64,000 nt of DNA, taken from positions 1,116,001 through 1,180,000 of the forward strand of contig NZ_CP142675.1 of NCBI RefSeq assembly GCF_036365825.1, in the 5' to 3' direction. The translations under genes and the position numbers were made by a program. The notes beneath the pieces are model-generated. The model saw only the letters and a program-made list of their open reading frames with translations. It did not search any database and was not told where the DNA came from. Below are positions 8,929 through 18,301 of this stretch, piece after piece; position 1 is the first letter of the stretch, and the number at the start of each line of letters is the position of its first letter. This DNA comes from Qipengyuania sp. HL-TH1. GTDB taxonomy: Bacteria; Pseudomonadota; Alphaproteobacteria; Sphingomonadales; Sphingomonadaceae.

Positions 8929-10055
8929 GCGGGGCAGTCGTCCCGCTGCGCGGTGTAGGATGCGTGGGTGAGGCGGTAGCCCGTGCGGCCCCCACGCGGC
9001 GTCACCGTTTCGCGCCACGGGGTGGGCTCGCCATTCAGTACCGCGGCCAGATCGGCACGGCCGACGCAGGTATCGAACACGTCGGCATGCCGCAGCCCGC
9101 CCTCGGCTACTGCGGCCGAGGTATCCACCATGCTCAATCCCGGCAAGTCCGGGCCGAGGTGGCAATTTCCGTCACGCCCCAGGCTGCGTTCCGCATAGTC
9201 GACCGAATAGCTGCAATCCGAGCTGCCGAGCCGGCTATAGCCGTGGAGCGAGCGCGAGGTTCGCAGCGCGAGGTCTTCCTGTGAGGAATAGATCGTCACC
9301 GAACGCCCGCCCTTCAGCAGTTCGGCGATCGAACCATCATCGCGCAGGACCTGGTGGCGATCGATATCGGGTGACACGAGGATCAGCCGGTGCACATGCG
9401 CCGCCTTGTCGGGCTTGGCGAGGTTGAGGCGCCTGATCGCCCCGACCAGCGCGCGCCCTCCCATACTGTGGGCCACCAGCGTGATGTTGTCACTCTTCTC
9501 GACCAGCGCCAGCAGCAGGCTGTCGATATAGCCCTGCGACCAGGCGATGCTCGAGGCATCGTAGAGATAGCTGAGATAGCGTTTGCGCGAGGGCCACACC
9601 ACCGACACGGTCGGGACCGAATAGGCATTGAGGTTGCGCACCGTGACCGTGCGGTCGAGCGCATCGTCGAAATCGCTGCGGTAGCCGTGAATGTACAGCA
9701 GCACGCGGTTCTCGTTCCCGGGTTGCTCGATCTGGTCGGTCAGCGCGGCCAGCCACTGGTCTTCGGCCAGCAGCTTGGCGCGGTGCGCGTCCGATGACTC
9801 TTCATCGTGATCGGCCGGTTTGACGAAGCCGTAGGACAGCTCGTCCGAGCGGAAGATGGCGAATTGGAGCGAATCCTCACGGCAGTCGGCCATATTGCTG
9901 GCCATGAAGAAGACATCGCTTGGCGCGACGTCCCCCGGCGCACCGAACTGGTCCCCGCAATCGCTCGCCAGCAGCGACAGGCTGGGCGAGGGGAGGCTGC
10001 ACGCACCGAGTAAGCCGGCGGCCGCGGTCAGCAGTCCCAAGGCGATCCTGTTCAT
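8925..10055 (-). CDS. Alpha/beta hydrolase (DUF900-type) lipoprotein
   Basis: A predicted lipoprotein of 376 residues. From the chosen ATG there is a signal peptide (MNRIALGLLTAAAGLLGAC) ending in a lipobox with the modified Cys at residue 19. The body carries the DUF900 hydrolase pattern: LLYIHGYRSDFDDAL, a VVWPS strand, and the nucleophile elbow LVAHSMGGRAL. The family includes esterase/lipase-like enzymes of unknown substrate. The longer in-frame start at 10094 would bury the signal peptide, whereas the ATG at 10055 has a GGGAG ribosome-binding site 7 bases upstream. Confidence 0.82.
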   Translation of the reverse strand: MNRIALGLLTAAAGLLGACSLPSPSLSLLASDCGDQFGAPGDVAPSDVFFMASNMADCREDSLQFAIFRSDELSYGFVKPADHDEESSDAHRAKLLAEDQWLAALTDQIEQPGNENRVLLYIHGYRSDFDDALDRTVTVRNLNAYSVPTVSVVWPSRKRYLSYLYDASSIAWSQGYIDSLLLALVEKSDNITLVAHSMGGRALVGAIRRLNLAKPDKAAHVHRLILVSPDIDRHQVLRDDGSIAELLKGGRSVTIYSSQEDLALRTSRSLHGYSRLGSSDCSYSVDYAERSLGRDGNCHLGPDLPGLSMVDTSAAVAEGGLRHADVFDTCVGRADLAAVLNGEPTPWRETVTPRGGRTGYRLTHASYTAQRDDCPA

Positions 10056-10126
10056 CGGCTGTCTCCCGCGGTGCAGGGGGACACTACAGCCCAACCGCTA
10101 TCGATCCAAGGCGTTCGGCACAGCCG

Positions 10127-12103
10127 TCACGCGTCGATCATCTCGCGGTCCATGTCGCCGGCATTGTTCTGGATGAAGTTGAACCGGTGTTCGGGATTGC
10201 GGCCCATCAGCTGGTCGACCAGTTCCTTGACCTTCGCGCGGTCCTCGAACTCGGGCGGGAGCGTGATCCGGATGAGGCTGCGGGTAGCCGGGTTCATCGT
10301 GGTCTCGCGCAGCTGCGCGGGGTTCATCTCGCCCAGACCCTTGAACCGGCCGACATCGACCTTCTTGCCCTTGAACACGGTGGCTTCAAGCTCGGCGCGG
10401 TGCGCGTCGTCCCGGGCATAGCGGCTCTCCTTGCCCGAGGTCAGGCGGTAGAGCGGGGGCTGCGCGAGGTAGAGATGCCCGCCGCGCACCACCTCGGTCA
10501 TCTCCTGGAAGAAGAACGTCATCAGCAGCGTCGCGATATGTGCGCCATCGACATCGGCATCGGTCATGATGATGATGCGGTCGTAGCGCAGGTTCTCGGG
10601 GTCGCAATCCTTGCGCGTGCCGCAGCCCATCGCGAGCGTGAGGTCGGCGATCTCGCTATTCGCGCGGATCTTGTCGGCGGTGGCACTGGCGACGTTGAGG
10701 ATCTTGCCGCGGATCGGCAGGATCGCCTGGCTCTTGCGCGCGCGCGCCTGCTTGGCGCTGCCGCCCGCCGAATCGCCTTCGACGATGAACAGTTCGGTTT
10801 CCGCCTCGCCTTCGCCCGAACAATCGGTGAGCTTGCCCGGCAGGCGCAGCTTCTTGGCATTGGTCGCGGTCTTGCGCTTGATCTCGCGTTCCTGCTTCCT
10901 GCGCAGGCGCTCGTCCATCCGCTCCATCACCTGGCCGAGCAAGGCCTTGCCGCGGTCCATATTGTCGGCGAGGAAATGGTCGAAATGGTCGCGCACCGCA
11001 TTCTCGACGAGCCGCGCGGCTTCGGGCGAGGTCAGCCGGTCCTTGGTCTGCGACTGGAACTGCGGATCGCGGATGAAGACGCTGAGCATGACCTCCGCGC
11101 CGACCATCACGTCGTCGGCCGTCAGTTCCTTCGCCTTTTTCACCCCCGTCAGTTCGGCGAAGGCGCGCAGGCCCTTGGTCAGTGCCGCGCGCAGGCCCTG
11201 CTCATGCGTCCCGCCATCGGGCGTGGGCACGGTGTTGCAATACCAGCTGGTCGAACCGTCCGAATAGAGCGGCCAGGCAATCGCCCATTCGACGCGGCCC
11301 GCCTCATCGGGAAAGTCCTGGCTGCCCGCAAAGGGCTCCGCAGTGACGCATTCGCGCGACCCGATCTGCTCGGCCAGATGATCGGCAAGGCCGCCGGGGA
11401 ATTTGAACACCGCTTCGGTGGGGACATCATCGCTCGCGAGGCTGTCCGCGCATTTCCAGCGGATTTCGACCCCGGCGAAGAGGTAGGCCTTCGACCGCGC
11501 CAGTTTGAACAACCGCTTTGGGCTGAACTGGCGGTCGCCGAAAATCTCGGTGTCGGGGACGAAGCTGACCGTGGTGCCGCGGCGATTGGGCGTTGGGCCG
11601 AGTTGTTCGAGCGGGCCGAGCGTCTGCCCCTTGGCAAAGCTCTGCGCGTACAGCTGCTTGTCGCGCGCCACTTCGACCCGCGTATCGCTCGACAGCGCGT
11701 TCACCACCGAGATGCCGACACCGTGCAGGCCGCCGCTTGTGGCGTAGGCCTTGCCCGAGAACTTGCCGCCCGAGTGCAGCGTGGAGAGGATCACCTCGAG
11801 CGTGGACTTGCCCGGGAACTTGGGGTGCTCATCCACCGGCATGCCGCGGCCGTTATCCGCGATAGTGATGCGGTTGCCTTCCTCGAGCCGCACTTCGATC
11901 CGCGTGGCATGGCCAGCAACCGCCTCGTCCATCGAGTTGTCGAGCACTTCGGCAACGAGGTGATGGAGAGCGCGATCGTCGGTCCCGCCGATATACATGC
12001 CGGGGCGGCGCCGCACCGGCTCGAGCCCTTCGAGGACCTCGATCGAGGAAGCGTCATAGTCGCCGCTGGAGGTCGGCGTGTTTTCGAACAGATCGTCGGA
12101 CAT
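10127..12103 (-). CDS. parE: DNA topoisomerase IV subunit B
   Basis: The 658-residue ATPase subunit of topoisomerase IV, which separates daughter chromosomes. The GHKL ATPase motifs are present: EVLDNSMDEAV near residue 45, ADNGRGMPVD near 80, and the GGLHGVGISVVNALS box. The TOPRIM domain begins with FIVEGDSAGGSA and continues with PIRGKILNV and MTDADVDGAHI. The length and the lack of a GyrB-type insert favour ParE over GyrB. The gene is preceded by 63 bp that probably hold its promoter. Confidence 0.93.
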   Translation of the reverse strand: MSDDLFENTPTSSGDYDASSIEVLEGLEPVRRRPGMYIGGTDDRALHHLVAEVLDNSMDEAVAGHATRIEVRLEEGNRITIADNGRGMPVDEHPKFPGKSTLEVILSTLHSGGKFSGKAYATSGGLHGVGISVVNALSSDTRVEVARDKQLYAQSFAKGQTLGPLEQLGPTPNRRGTTVSFVPDTEIFGDRQFSPKRLFKLARSKAYLFAGVEIRWKCADSLASDDVPTEAVFKFPGGLADHLAEQIGSRECVTAEPFAGSQDFPDEAGRVEWAIAWPLYSDGSTSWYCNTVPTPDGGTHEQGLRAALTKGLRAFAELTGVKKAKELTADDVMVGAEVMLSVFIRDPQFQSQTKDRLTSPEAARLVENAVRDHFDHFLADNMDRGKALLGQVMERMDERLRRKQEREIKRKTATNAKKLRLPGKLTDCSGEGEAETELFIVEGDSAGGSAKQARARKSQAILPIRGKILNVASATADKIRANSEIADLTLAMGCGTRKDCDPENLRYDRIIIMTDADVDGAHIATLLMTFFFQEMTEVVRGGHLYLAQPPLYRLTSGKESRYARDDAHRAELEATVFKGKKVDVGRFKGLGEMNPAQLRETTMNPATRSLIRITLPPEFEDRAKVKELVDQLMGRNPEHRFNFIQNNAGDMDREMIDA

Positions 12104-12166
12104 ACAGCTGCTATATCGTGCGGTTTCCCGCCGCTACAAGCGCGCCGGCAGGGTTATCCGCCCTGC

Positions 12167-13324
12167 TCAGAAGCGGCTGGGTGCATTCTCCACCACGACA
12201 ACCGCACCATCGCGCACTTCGCGCACTTCGAAGGCGCGTTCGACCAGCCCGTTGCGCCCGAAGCGAAAAGCTCCGTCGAGACCAAGGAAGCCGTCTTCGC
12301 TGCGCAGCGCGCCAGCGGGGAAATCGCGGCCCGGACGCCAGTCCCGCGCCACGCGCAGCGTCAGCAGCACCGCGTCATAGCCCAGCGTCGCAATGCGATA
12401 GGGCTGGCTGCCGAAGCGTGCCTCATAGCTGTCGGTAAAGCGCTTGTAGCGATCGTCCGACACGGCGGAGAACCACGCCCCCGTCAGCGCCGATGCGCGC
12501 GTGACCGATCCTTCGCCGCTCCACAATTCGGTGCCCAGCAGCCGGGTGGTCATGGCGCCGCCCGGGTTGAGCACGCCAGCGGCCTGCGCCGCAAGGCGCG
12601 CGCCATCGGCGACCAGCACGGTGTCATAGCCGCCATGCGCTTTCAGCCGTTCCGCCGCGCTGACGATCGAGGTGTTGCCGCGGGCGAAGCGTTCGGTCCA
12701 CACGACTGCGCCGCCATAGGCCGCTACCGCGCGCCGCACCGCGTCTTCCGCGCGCGAACCATATTCCCCGTCGGGGGCGATAATGGCGAAATTCTGCGCG
12801 CCCTGGCTGCGGGCATACTGGACCGTGCGCGTGATCGACTGTTCGGGGATGTGCCCCATGATGAACACGTCGGGCCCCGCGGCGCCGGTATCGTTAGAGA
12901 AGGAAATCACCGGCACATCCGCCGCACGCGCCGGGGCGGTGACCGAAGGGATGTTCGATCCGAGCAAGGGGCCGAGGATCAGCTTGTTGCCTTCCGCGAT
13001 CGCCTGCCGCGCGGCGGCTTCGGGACCCTTGGCGGTGTCGTAAGTGGTGATCCGCAGATTGCCGGCATTGGTGTCGAGCAGCGCCATGGTGGTGGCATTG
13101 GCGATCGACTGGCCAACCGGTCCGTTGCGGCCCGACATCGGGACCAGCAACGCGATCCGGTGCCGTGTCTCGTCGGTCGGCAGGCTCTGCGTCGGTTCGG
13201 CTGAAGGCGTCGGCGTCACCGGCCCCGCGCGTTCGGGGGCCTTGGGAATGACCGAGCAGGCGCCCAGCAGGGCTGCCAGCCCGAGGGTTACCATTGCCCG
13301 ACGGTCGAAAGTCCAGCGCTTCAT
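12167..13324 (-). CDS. Penicillin-binding protein activator (LpoA-like) lipoprotein
   Basis: A 385-residue periplasmic-binding-protein fold. The N-terminus is a lipoprotein signal (RRAMVTLGLAALLGACS) with a lipobox Cys at about residue 23, then a Pro/Thr-rich linker, then the type-1 binding fold (IALLVPMSGRNGPVGQSIANA, LILGPLLGSN, PVISFSND). This is the LpoA/LppC family, whose Escherichia coli member activates PBP1A from the outer membrane. Alphaproteobacterial versions lack the TPR-like N-terminal domain, as here. Divergent from rsmI, matching a common lpoA-rsmI-yraN arrangement. Confidence 0.82.
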   Translation of the reverse strand: MKRWTFDRRAMVTLGLAALLGACSVIPKAPERAGPVTPTPSAEPTQSLPTDETRHRIALLVPMSGRNGPVGQSIANATTMALLDTNAGNLRITTYDTAKGPEAAARQAIAEGNKLILGPLLGSNIPSVTAPARAADVPVISFSNDTGAAGPDVFIMGHIPEQSITRTVQYARSQGAQNFAIIAPDGEYGSRAEDAVRRAVAAYGGAVVWTERFARGNTSIVSAAERLKAHGGYDTVLVADGARLAAQAAGVLNPGGAMTTRLLGTELWSGEGSVTRASALTGAWFSAVSDDRYKRFTDSYEARFGSQPYRIATLGYDAVLLTLRVARDWRPGRDFPAGALRSEDGFLGLDGAFRFGRNGLVERAFEVREVRDGAVVVVENAPSRF

Positions 13325-13361
13325 CTTGCCGCGTCCCTCAATATTGGTTCATGGGGGAAGG

Positions 13362-14213
13362 GTGACTGATGCGACCCCTTCCGAAGATTCCCTTACACCG
13401 GGGCTCTATATCGTCGCCACCCCGATCGGCAACCTTGGGGATATCACGCTGCGCGCAGTCGATGTGTTGCGCCGCTGCGACGGGATCGCCTGCGAGGATA
13501 CGCGGGTCACCGGCAAGCTGCTCAAGCATCTCGACATCTCCAAGCCGATGTGGCGCTATGACGATCACAGCGAACATCGCGACCGCACCCGGTTGGTCGA
13601 ATCCATGCGCGACCGGGCAGTGGCGCTGGTCAGCGATGCGGGCACCCCGATGGTCTCCGATCCCGGTTACCGGCTGGTCAACGATTGCCGGGCGGAAGGC
13701 ATTCCCGTTACCGCGCTGCCCGGGGCCTGCGCGGCCGTGACCGGGCTGGCGCTGTCGGGCCTGCCCAATGACCGCTTCCTGTTCGCCGGTTTCCTGCCCA
13801 GCAAGGACAAGGCCCGCCGCGAAACGCTCGCGGAACTGGCCGGGGTCGACAGCACGCTGATCTTCTACGAGACCGCGCCGCGCCTGGCGAAATCGCTGGC
13901 AGCGATCGAGGAGGTTCTTCCCGAACGCGAAGTGGCGGTCGCGCGCGAATTGACCAAACTGCACGAAGAAATGCGCCGCGGCCTGCCCGCGGGCGTGCGC
14001 GCCTATTTCGATGCCAATCCCCCGCGCGGCGAAATCGTCCTGCTGATCGGCCCGCCGCCCGAAAGCGTGGCGAGCGAGGAAGAGGCGGAGATCATGCTGG
14101 TCGCCGCTCTGCGCACGATGAAAGCCTCTCAAGCAGCGGGGCAGGTCGCCAAGGCCACCGGGATGGACCGCAAGGCCCTGTATGCGCGGGCCATGGCGCT
14201 GCGCTCCGAATGA
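13362..14213 (+). CDS. rsmI: 16S rRNA (cytidine-1402-2'-O)-methyltransferase
   Basis: A SAM-dependent methyltransferase of 283 residues that 2'-O-methylates C1402 in the decoding centre of 16S rRNA. Family motifs: PGLYIVATPIGNLGDITLRA at the start, CEDTRVTGKLL, YDDHSE, ALVSDAGTPMVSDPGY and LPGACAAVTGLALSGLP. The frame is open far upstream, opposite the LpoA-like gene, but that part is antisense noise. The GTG at 13362 gives the expected N-terminus and no ATG lies in frame nearby. The next gene overlaps its stop by 4 bp. Confidence 0.93.
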   Translation: MTDATPSEDSLTPGLYIVATPIGNLGDITLRAVDVLRRCDGIACEDTRVTGKLLKHLDISKPMWRYDDHSEHRDRTRLVESMRDRAVALVSDAGTPMVSDPGYRLVNDCRAEGIPVTALPGACAAVTGLALSGLPNDRFLFAGFLPSKDKARRETLAELAGVDSTLIFYETAPRLAKSLAAIEEVLPEREVAVARELTKLHEEMRRGLPAGVRAYFDANPPRGEIVLLIGPPPESVASEEEAEIMLVAALRTMKASQAAGQVAKATGMDRKALYARAMALRSE

Positions 14214-14560
14214 CCCGCCAGCTGGCCGAGAAAAGCGGCCGCGAGGGCGAGACACGCGCAGCCGTGTGGTTGCGCGCGAAGGGCTGGCAAGTGCTCGACC
14301 GGCGGGTCCGGACACCCGCGGGTGAGATCGACCTGGTCGCCAGACGCGGCGGGGTGGTCGCGTTCGTCGAAGTGAAATGGCGCCGCAAGCGCGCCGATCT
14401 TGACCATGCGATCGACGAATACCGGCTTTCGCGCGTCGCTGCGGCGGCGGAAGCGGTGGCGCATCGCTACGCCGAAAACGGCGAGGATATCCGGATCGAC
14501 GTGATCCTGCTTGCGCCGGGCAGCTTCCCTCGCCACATCCCCAATGCCTGGCAGCCGTAA
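14210..14560 (+). CDS. YraN family (UPF0102) putative endonuclease
   Basis: A 116-residue protein with the restriction-endonuclease-like core of the YraN family: EGETRAAVWLRAKGW, then AGEIDLVARRGGVVAFVEVKWR, which supplies the Glu-Asp-Glu-Lys metal site. The exact role in the cell is not settled. It sits directly after rsmI with an ATGA overlap, its usual neighbour, and before gshB. Confidence 0.88.
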   Translation: MTRQLAEKSGREGETRAAVWLRAKGWQVLDRRVRTPAGEIDLVARRGGVVAFVEVKWRRKRADLDHAIDEYRLSRVAAAAEAVAHRYAENGEDIRIDVILLAPGSFPRHIPNAWQP

Positions 14561-14603
14561 TCTTCGCTTCTTCCCGCCGCTCGCCTGACTACGAGGAATA
14601 GGA

Positions 14604-15572
14604 ATGTCCCTACGCGTCGCCGTCCAGATGGACCCGCTCGAAAACATCAATATCGCGGGCGACAGCTCTTTTGCGCTGATGCTGTCGGCGCAGGCGCGCG
14701 GGTTCGAGGTGTGGCATTACGACGTCGCGACGCTCGCCTATGAAAGCGATGGCAGTCCGCATGGCCGCATCACCGCGCATGCCGCGCCCGTCACCGTCCA
14801 GCGGGTCGAGGGCGACCATTTCCACGCCGGCGACCGCCGCCGGATCGACCTTGCGCGCGACATCGACGTGGTGCTGATGCGGCAGGATCCGCCGTTCCAC
14901 CTGGGCTATATCAGTTCGGCACTGCTGCTCGACCGGCTCAAGGGGACCACGCTGGTGGCCAACGATCCGCGCGAAGTGGTCAATGCGCCGGAAAAGATGT
15001 TCGTGCTCGACTACGCGCAATACATGCCGCCGACGCTGGTCGCGCGGCATCTCGACGATCTGCGCGACTTCCAGAAGAAGCACGGCTCGGTCGTGGTCAA
15101 ACCGCTGCACGGCAATGGCGGGAAGGCGATTTTCCGTATCGACAAGCACGGGACCAATCTGTCGGCGCTGTCGGAAGTGTTCGACCAGACCTGGCCCGAA
15201 CCGCATATGGTCCAGCCCTTCCTCCCCGAGGTGAGCGAGGGCGACAAGCGTATCGTGCTGGTCGACGGCGAATTTGCCGGGGCAATCAACCGCTTCCCCG
15301 GCGAAGGTGAGTTCCGTTCGAACCTTGCGCAGGGCGGCCATGCCGAAGCGACGGCGCTGACCGAGCGCGAGGAAGAGATCTGCGCGGCGATGGGTCCCGA
15401 ATTGAAGCGCCGCGGGCTGGTGTTCGTCGGGATCGACGTGATCGGCGGCAAGTGGCTGACCGAGATCAACGTGACCTCGCCAACGGGTATTGTCGCAATC
15501 GACAAGTTCAACGGCACCGACACCGCGGGGCTGATCTGGGATGCGATCAAGCGCCGCCACGCGGAGCTCTAG
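14604..15572 (+). CDS. gshB: Glutathione synthetase
   Basis: A 322-residue ATP-grasp enzyme that joins glycine to gamma-glutamylcysteine in the last step of glutathione synthesis. It starts with VAVQMDPLENINIAGDSSF, the typical GshB N-terminus, and has RQDPPFHLGYISS, NDPREVVNAPEKMFVLDY, VVVKPLHGNGGKAIFRI (ATP-grasp loop) and LTEINVTSPTGI near the end. The length is standard. A GAGGAATAGG ribosome-binding region precedes the ATG, about 43 bp after yraN. Confidence 0.94.
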   Translation: MSLRVAVQMDPLENINIAGDSSFALMLSAQARGFEVWHYDVATLAYESDGSPHGRITAHAAPVTVQRVEGDHFHAGDRRRIDLARDIDVVLMRQDPPFHLGYISSALLLDRLKGTTLVANDPREVVNAPEKMFVLDYAQYMPPTLVARHLDDLRDFQKKHGSVVVKPLHGNGGKAIFRIDKHGTNLSALSEVFDQTWPEPHMVQPFLPEVSEGDKRIVLVDGEFAGAINRFPGEGEFRSNLAQGGHAEATALTEREEEICAAMGPELKRRGLVFVGIDVIGGKWLTEINVTSPTGIVAIDKFNGTDTAGLIWDAIKRRHAEL

Positions 15573-15604
15573 GACCGCTTCGCGGGCCCGCTGGTTACGG
15601 TTTC

Positions 15605-16210
15605 ATGCACGAACTCATTATCCGCGCGATCGAGCAGGGCGGGCTGCTGGGCATTTTCCTGCTCATGGCGGTCGAGAACATCTTTCCGCCGATCCCGTCC
15701 GAAGTGATCATGGGGCTGGGCGGAGTCGCGGTATCGCGCGGCACGATCGATTTCTGGCCGCTGATGATCGTCGGCACCATCGGATCGACCGCGGGCAATT
15801 ACGTCTGGTACTGGCTGGGCGACCATTGGGGGCGGACCCGGCTCGAACCCTTCGTCAACCGCTGGGCGCGCTGGCTGACGATGGAATGGGAAGACGTCGA
15901 GCGCGCACAGCGCTTCTTCCAGCGGCATGGCCCCTGGGTGGTCTTCGTGTTCCGCTTCACCCCCGTTTTTCGCACGATGATCTCGCTCCCCGCAGGACTC
16001 GCGCATATGGGGCTCTGGCGGTTCCTCGGCTTTACTTTTGCCGGGGCGTTCATCTGGAACCTCCTGCTGGTCGAAAGCGGGCGGCGGCTGGCGGTATGGC
16101 TCGCCGAATCGCAGGAGGTGCTCGGCTGGATCACGCTTGGCCTGCTCGGGCTGACGCTCGCCGGCTATTTATGGCGGGTCGTCAGCTGGAAACCGCGCGC
16201 CGAGCGCTAG
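15605..16210 (+). CDS. DedA family membrane protein
   Basis: A 201-residue membrane protein with 4-5 hydrophobic segments and the DedA signatures ENIFPPIPSEVIM near residue 25, GNYVWYWLGDHWG near 68 and FRFTPVFRTMISLPAGLAHM near 115. DedA proteins are now thought to be lipid scramblases (undecaprenyl phosphate or phospholipid) driven by proton motive force. The frame is open further upstream inside gshB, but ATG 15605 gives the expected first helix. The stop shares a CTAG with xerC. Confidence 0.9.
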   Translation: MHELIIRAIEQGGLLGIFLLMAVENIFPPIPSEVIMGLGGVAVSRGTIDFWPLMIVGTIGSTAGNYVWYWLGDHWGRTRLEPFVNRWARWLTMEWEDVERAQRFFQRHGPWVVFVFRFTPVFRTMISLPAGLAHMGLWRFLGFTFAGAFIWNLLLVESGRRLAVWLAESQEVLGWITLGLLGLTLAGYLWRVVSWKPRAER

Positions 16211-17103
16211 TCCCGTTCGCGCGGATGGGCGCTGCGATAGGTCTCGAGCAGGCTGGCCGCATCGACCTTGGTATAGATCTGCGTCGACCCGAGGCTCGCA
16301 TGACCGAGCAATTCCTGCAGGCTGCGCAGGTCGGCCCCCGCACCCAGCAGATGCGTGGCGAAGCTGTGCCGCAGCGCATGCGGCGTCGCGCTGTCGGGCA
16401 GGCCCAGCGCCTTGCGCGCGCGCGCGGTGGTCCGCTGCACGACGCCTTGTACGAGCGGCCCACCCTTGGCGCCGCGAAACAGCGGCTCCTCCGCGGGCAA
16501 GGGCCAGGGGCAGCGCTCGGCGTAGTCCGCCACCGCCTCGCGCACGATGGGGATGAGGGGGACGACGCGCTGCTTGCCGCCCTTGCCGGTTACGGTCAGC
16601 CGTTCGCCCAGCGGCAGCGCGGATGCGGTCAGCGACAGCGCCTCGGCAATCCGCATGCCCGCACCATAGAGCAAAAGCAGCACCGCGCGGTCGCGCGCCC
16701 CGATCCAGTCGTCGGCGGCGAGCGCTTCGACCGTATCCGCCAGGCCTATGGCATCGTCGGGAGTGACCGGGCGCGGGAGGCCCTTCTTAATCCGCGGGCC
16801 GCGCAGGCGCGGGGGATCGGATACCGCGTGCCCCGCCTGCGTCCGCGCAAAGGCAATGAACCCCTTGAGCGCGGAGAGTTCGCGTGCGGTCGAAGCGTTC
16901 GACAGGCCGTCGGCGCGGCGTGACGCCAGATGGGTGCGCAGCGCCGCGGTCGATAGCTCGGCGACATCGTCCCATTCCGCCAGGTCCAGCCGGGTCAGCA
17001 GCCGCTCGGCTGCCTTGTCATAGGCGCGCACCGTATGCGGCGAACGCCGCAGCCCGAGCGCGAGATGGCCGTGCCACGCTTCGAGCAGTTCCGCGCGGCT
17101 CAT
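16207..17103 (-). CDS. xerC: Tyrosine recombinase XerC
   Basis: A 298-residue tyrosine recombinase that resolves chromosome dimers at dif. The core-binding domain is N-terminal (SPHTVRAYDKAAERLLTRL). The catalytic set is visible: Arg in LYGAGMRIAEALSLT, HALRHSFATHLL, the second His in LLGHASLGSTQIYT, and the nucleophilic Tyr in that last segment. XerC is preferred to XerD from length and context. The ATG overlaps the hemW stop by 4 bp; the frame opens further upstream inside hemW but those residues are out-of-frame noise. Confidence 0.88.
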   Translation of the reverse strand: MSRAELLEAWHGHLALGLRRSPHTVRAYDKAAERLLTRLDLAEWDDVAELSTAALRTHLASRRADGLSNASTARELSALKGFIAFARTQAGHAVSDPPRLRGPRIKKGLPRPVTPDDAIGLADTVEALAADDWIGARDRAVLLLLYGAGMRIAEALSLTASALPLGERLTVTGKGGKQRVVPLIPIVREAVADYAERCPWPLPAEEPLFRGAKGGPLVQGVVQRTTARARKALGLPDSATPHALRHSFATHLLGAGADLRSLQELLGHASLGSTQIYTKVDAASLLETYRSAHPRERD

Positions 17104-18266
17104 GAGGCGACGAGATCGGCCTGGACCAGCTCGCCCAGCAGCGCATCGAGCAGCGGCATGCCCTGCGGGGTGACGCCGATCCATCCCTCATCCGTACGCA
17201 CCAGCCCAAGGTCGCGATAGAGCGCGAGCTTGGCAGGGTCGATCAATCCGGTGGGCGGGACCGCGAACCGGCGGGTGAGGGCGGCCAGATCGACGCCCTC
17301 GGCCAAACGCAGACCCATCAGCAGCGCTTCGCTTGCCTGTTCGCTCCGGTCGAGCGGGCGCGCTTCGGCGATCCCGTGACCCGTCTCGGCCACCGCGGCA
17401 ATATAGTTCTCGGGCTTGCGGTGCCGCGTCGTGGCCACGTCGCCGCGCCGTCCATGCGCGCCAGGGCCGATCCCGATATAGTCCTGGTAGCGCCAGTAGG
17501 TCAGATTGTGCCGGCTTTCCTCCCCGGGGCGCGCATGGTTGCTGATCTCGTAGGCGGGCAGGCCCGCGGCAACGGTCATCTCGCGGGTCAGTGCGAACAG
17601 GTCGGCGGCATTGTCGTCGTCGAGCGGTTCGAACATCCCGCGGCGGACATCGGTGGCGAAGCGCGTCGCGGGTTCGATGGTCAGCTGGTAGAGCGACATG
17701 TGATCGGTGCCGAGCGCCAGTGCTTCGCCAAGCTCGGTGCGCCAATCGGCCATGCTTTGTCCGGGCCGGGCATAGATCAGGTCGAGCGACACGCGCTGAA
17801 AGTGGCTCTGCGCCAGCTCGAGCGCGGTCAGTGCCTCCTCGACTCCGTGCAACCGGCCGAGAAAACGCAACGCTTCATCGCGCAGGCTTTGCACGCCCAG
17901 CGACACGCGATTGACCCCGACCGCCGCCAGATCGGCGAATTTCGCAGCCTCGACGCTGCTCGGATTGGCCTCCAGCGTGATCTCGATCGCCCGATCGAAG
18001 CCCCACAAACGCTCCGCCTCGCGCAGCAGATCTGCCACCAGAGACGGCGGCATCAGCGACGGAGTTCCGCCGCCGAAAAAGACACTTGCGAGGCGTTCCT
18101 CAGACCCGGTCGCGTCGAATTCGTGGCGCATATCTGCCAGCAGCGCTGTCTTCCATTCCGCCATATCCGCGGTCTTGCGGACGTGGCTGTTGAAATCGCA
18201 ATAGGGGCATTTGGCGATGCAATAGGGCCAATGGATGTAGAGTGCGCGGGCCAAAAGTGCCTTCAA
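17100..18266 (-). CDS. hemW: Heme chaperone HemW (radical SAM family)
   Basis: A 388-residue radical SAM protein with the cluster motif CIAKCPYCDFNSH at about residue 16, followed by FFGGGTPSLMPP and ITLEANPSS, diagnostic of the HemN/HemW clade. HemW inserts heme into respiratory enzymes and is not itself a coproporphyrinogen dehydrogenase. The start codon is TTG; the nearby ATG at 18270 is in another frame. In many relatives hemW follows rph-rdgB directly. Here a CAP-domain gene on the other strand separates them, leaving only 35 bp for two divergent promoters. Confidence 0.9.
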   Translation of the reverse strand: MKALLARALYIHWPYCIAKCPYCDFNSHVRKTADMAEWKTALLADMRHEFDATGSEERLASVFFGGGTPSLMPPSLVADLLREAERLWGFDRAIEITLEANPSSVEAAKFADLAAVGVNRVSLGVQSLRDEALRFLGRLHGVEEALTALELAQSHFQRVSLDLIYARPGQSMADWRTELGEALALGTDHMSLYQLTIEPATRFATDVRRGMFEPLDDDNAADLFALTREMTVAAGLPAYEISNHARPGEESRHNLTYWRYQDYIGIGPGAHGRRGDVATTRHRKPENYIAAVAETGHGIAEARPLDRSEQASEALLMGLRLAEGVDLAALTRRFAVPPTGLIDPAKLALYRDLGLVRTDEGWIGVTPQGMPLLDALLGELVQADLVAS

Positions 18267-18301
18267 TCATTCTTAACTATATCGGCTGAAGAGCCGGACC
18301 C

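Noticed and set aside
9920-13204. Very long plus-strand open frame of about 1094 codons opposite parE and the LpoA-like gene.
   Set aside because: It has no domain or start signal and lies antisense to two clearly coding genes; GC-rich codon use keeps such shadow frames open.
18254-18270. ATG at 18270 as the hemW start.
   Set aside because: It is out of frame with the radical SAM motif; TTG 18266 is in frame.
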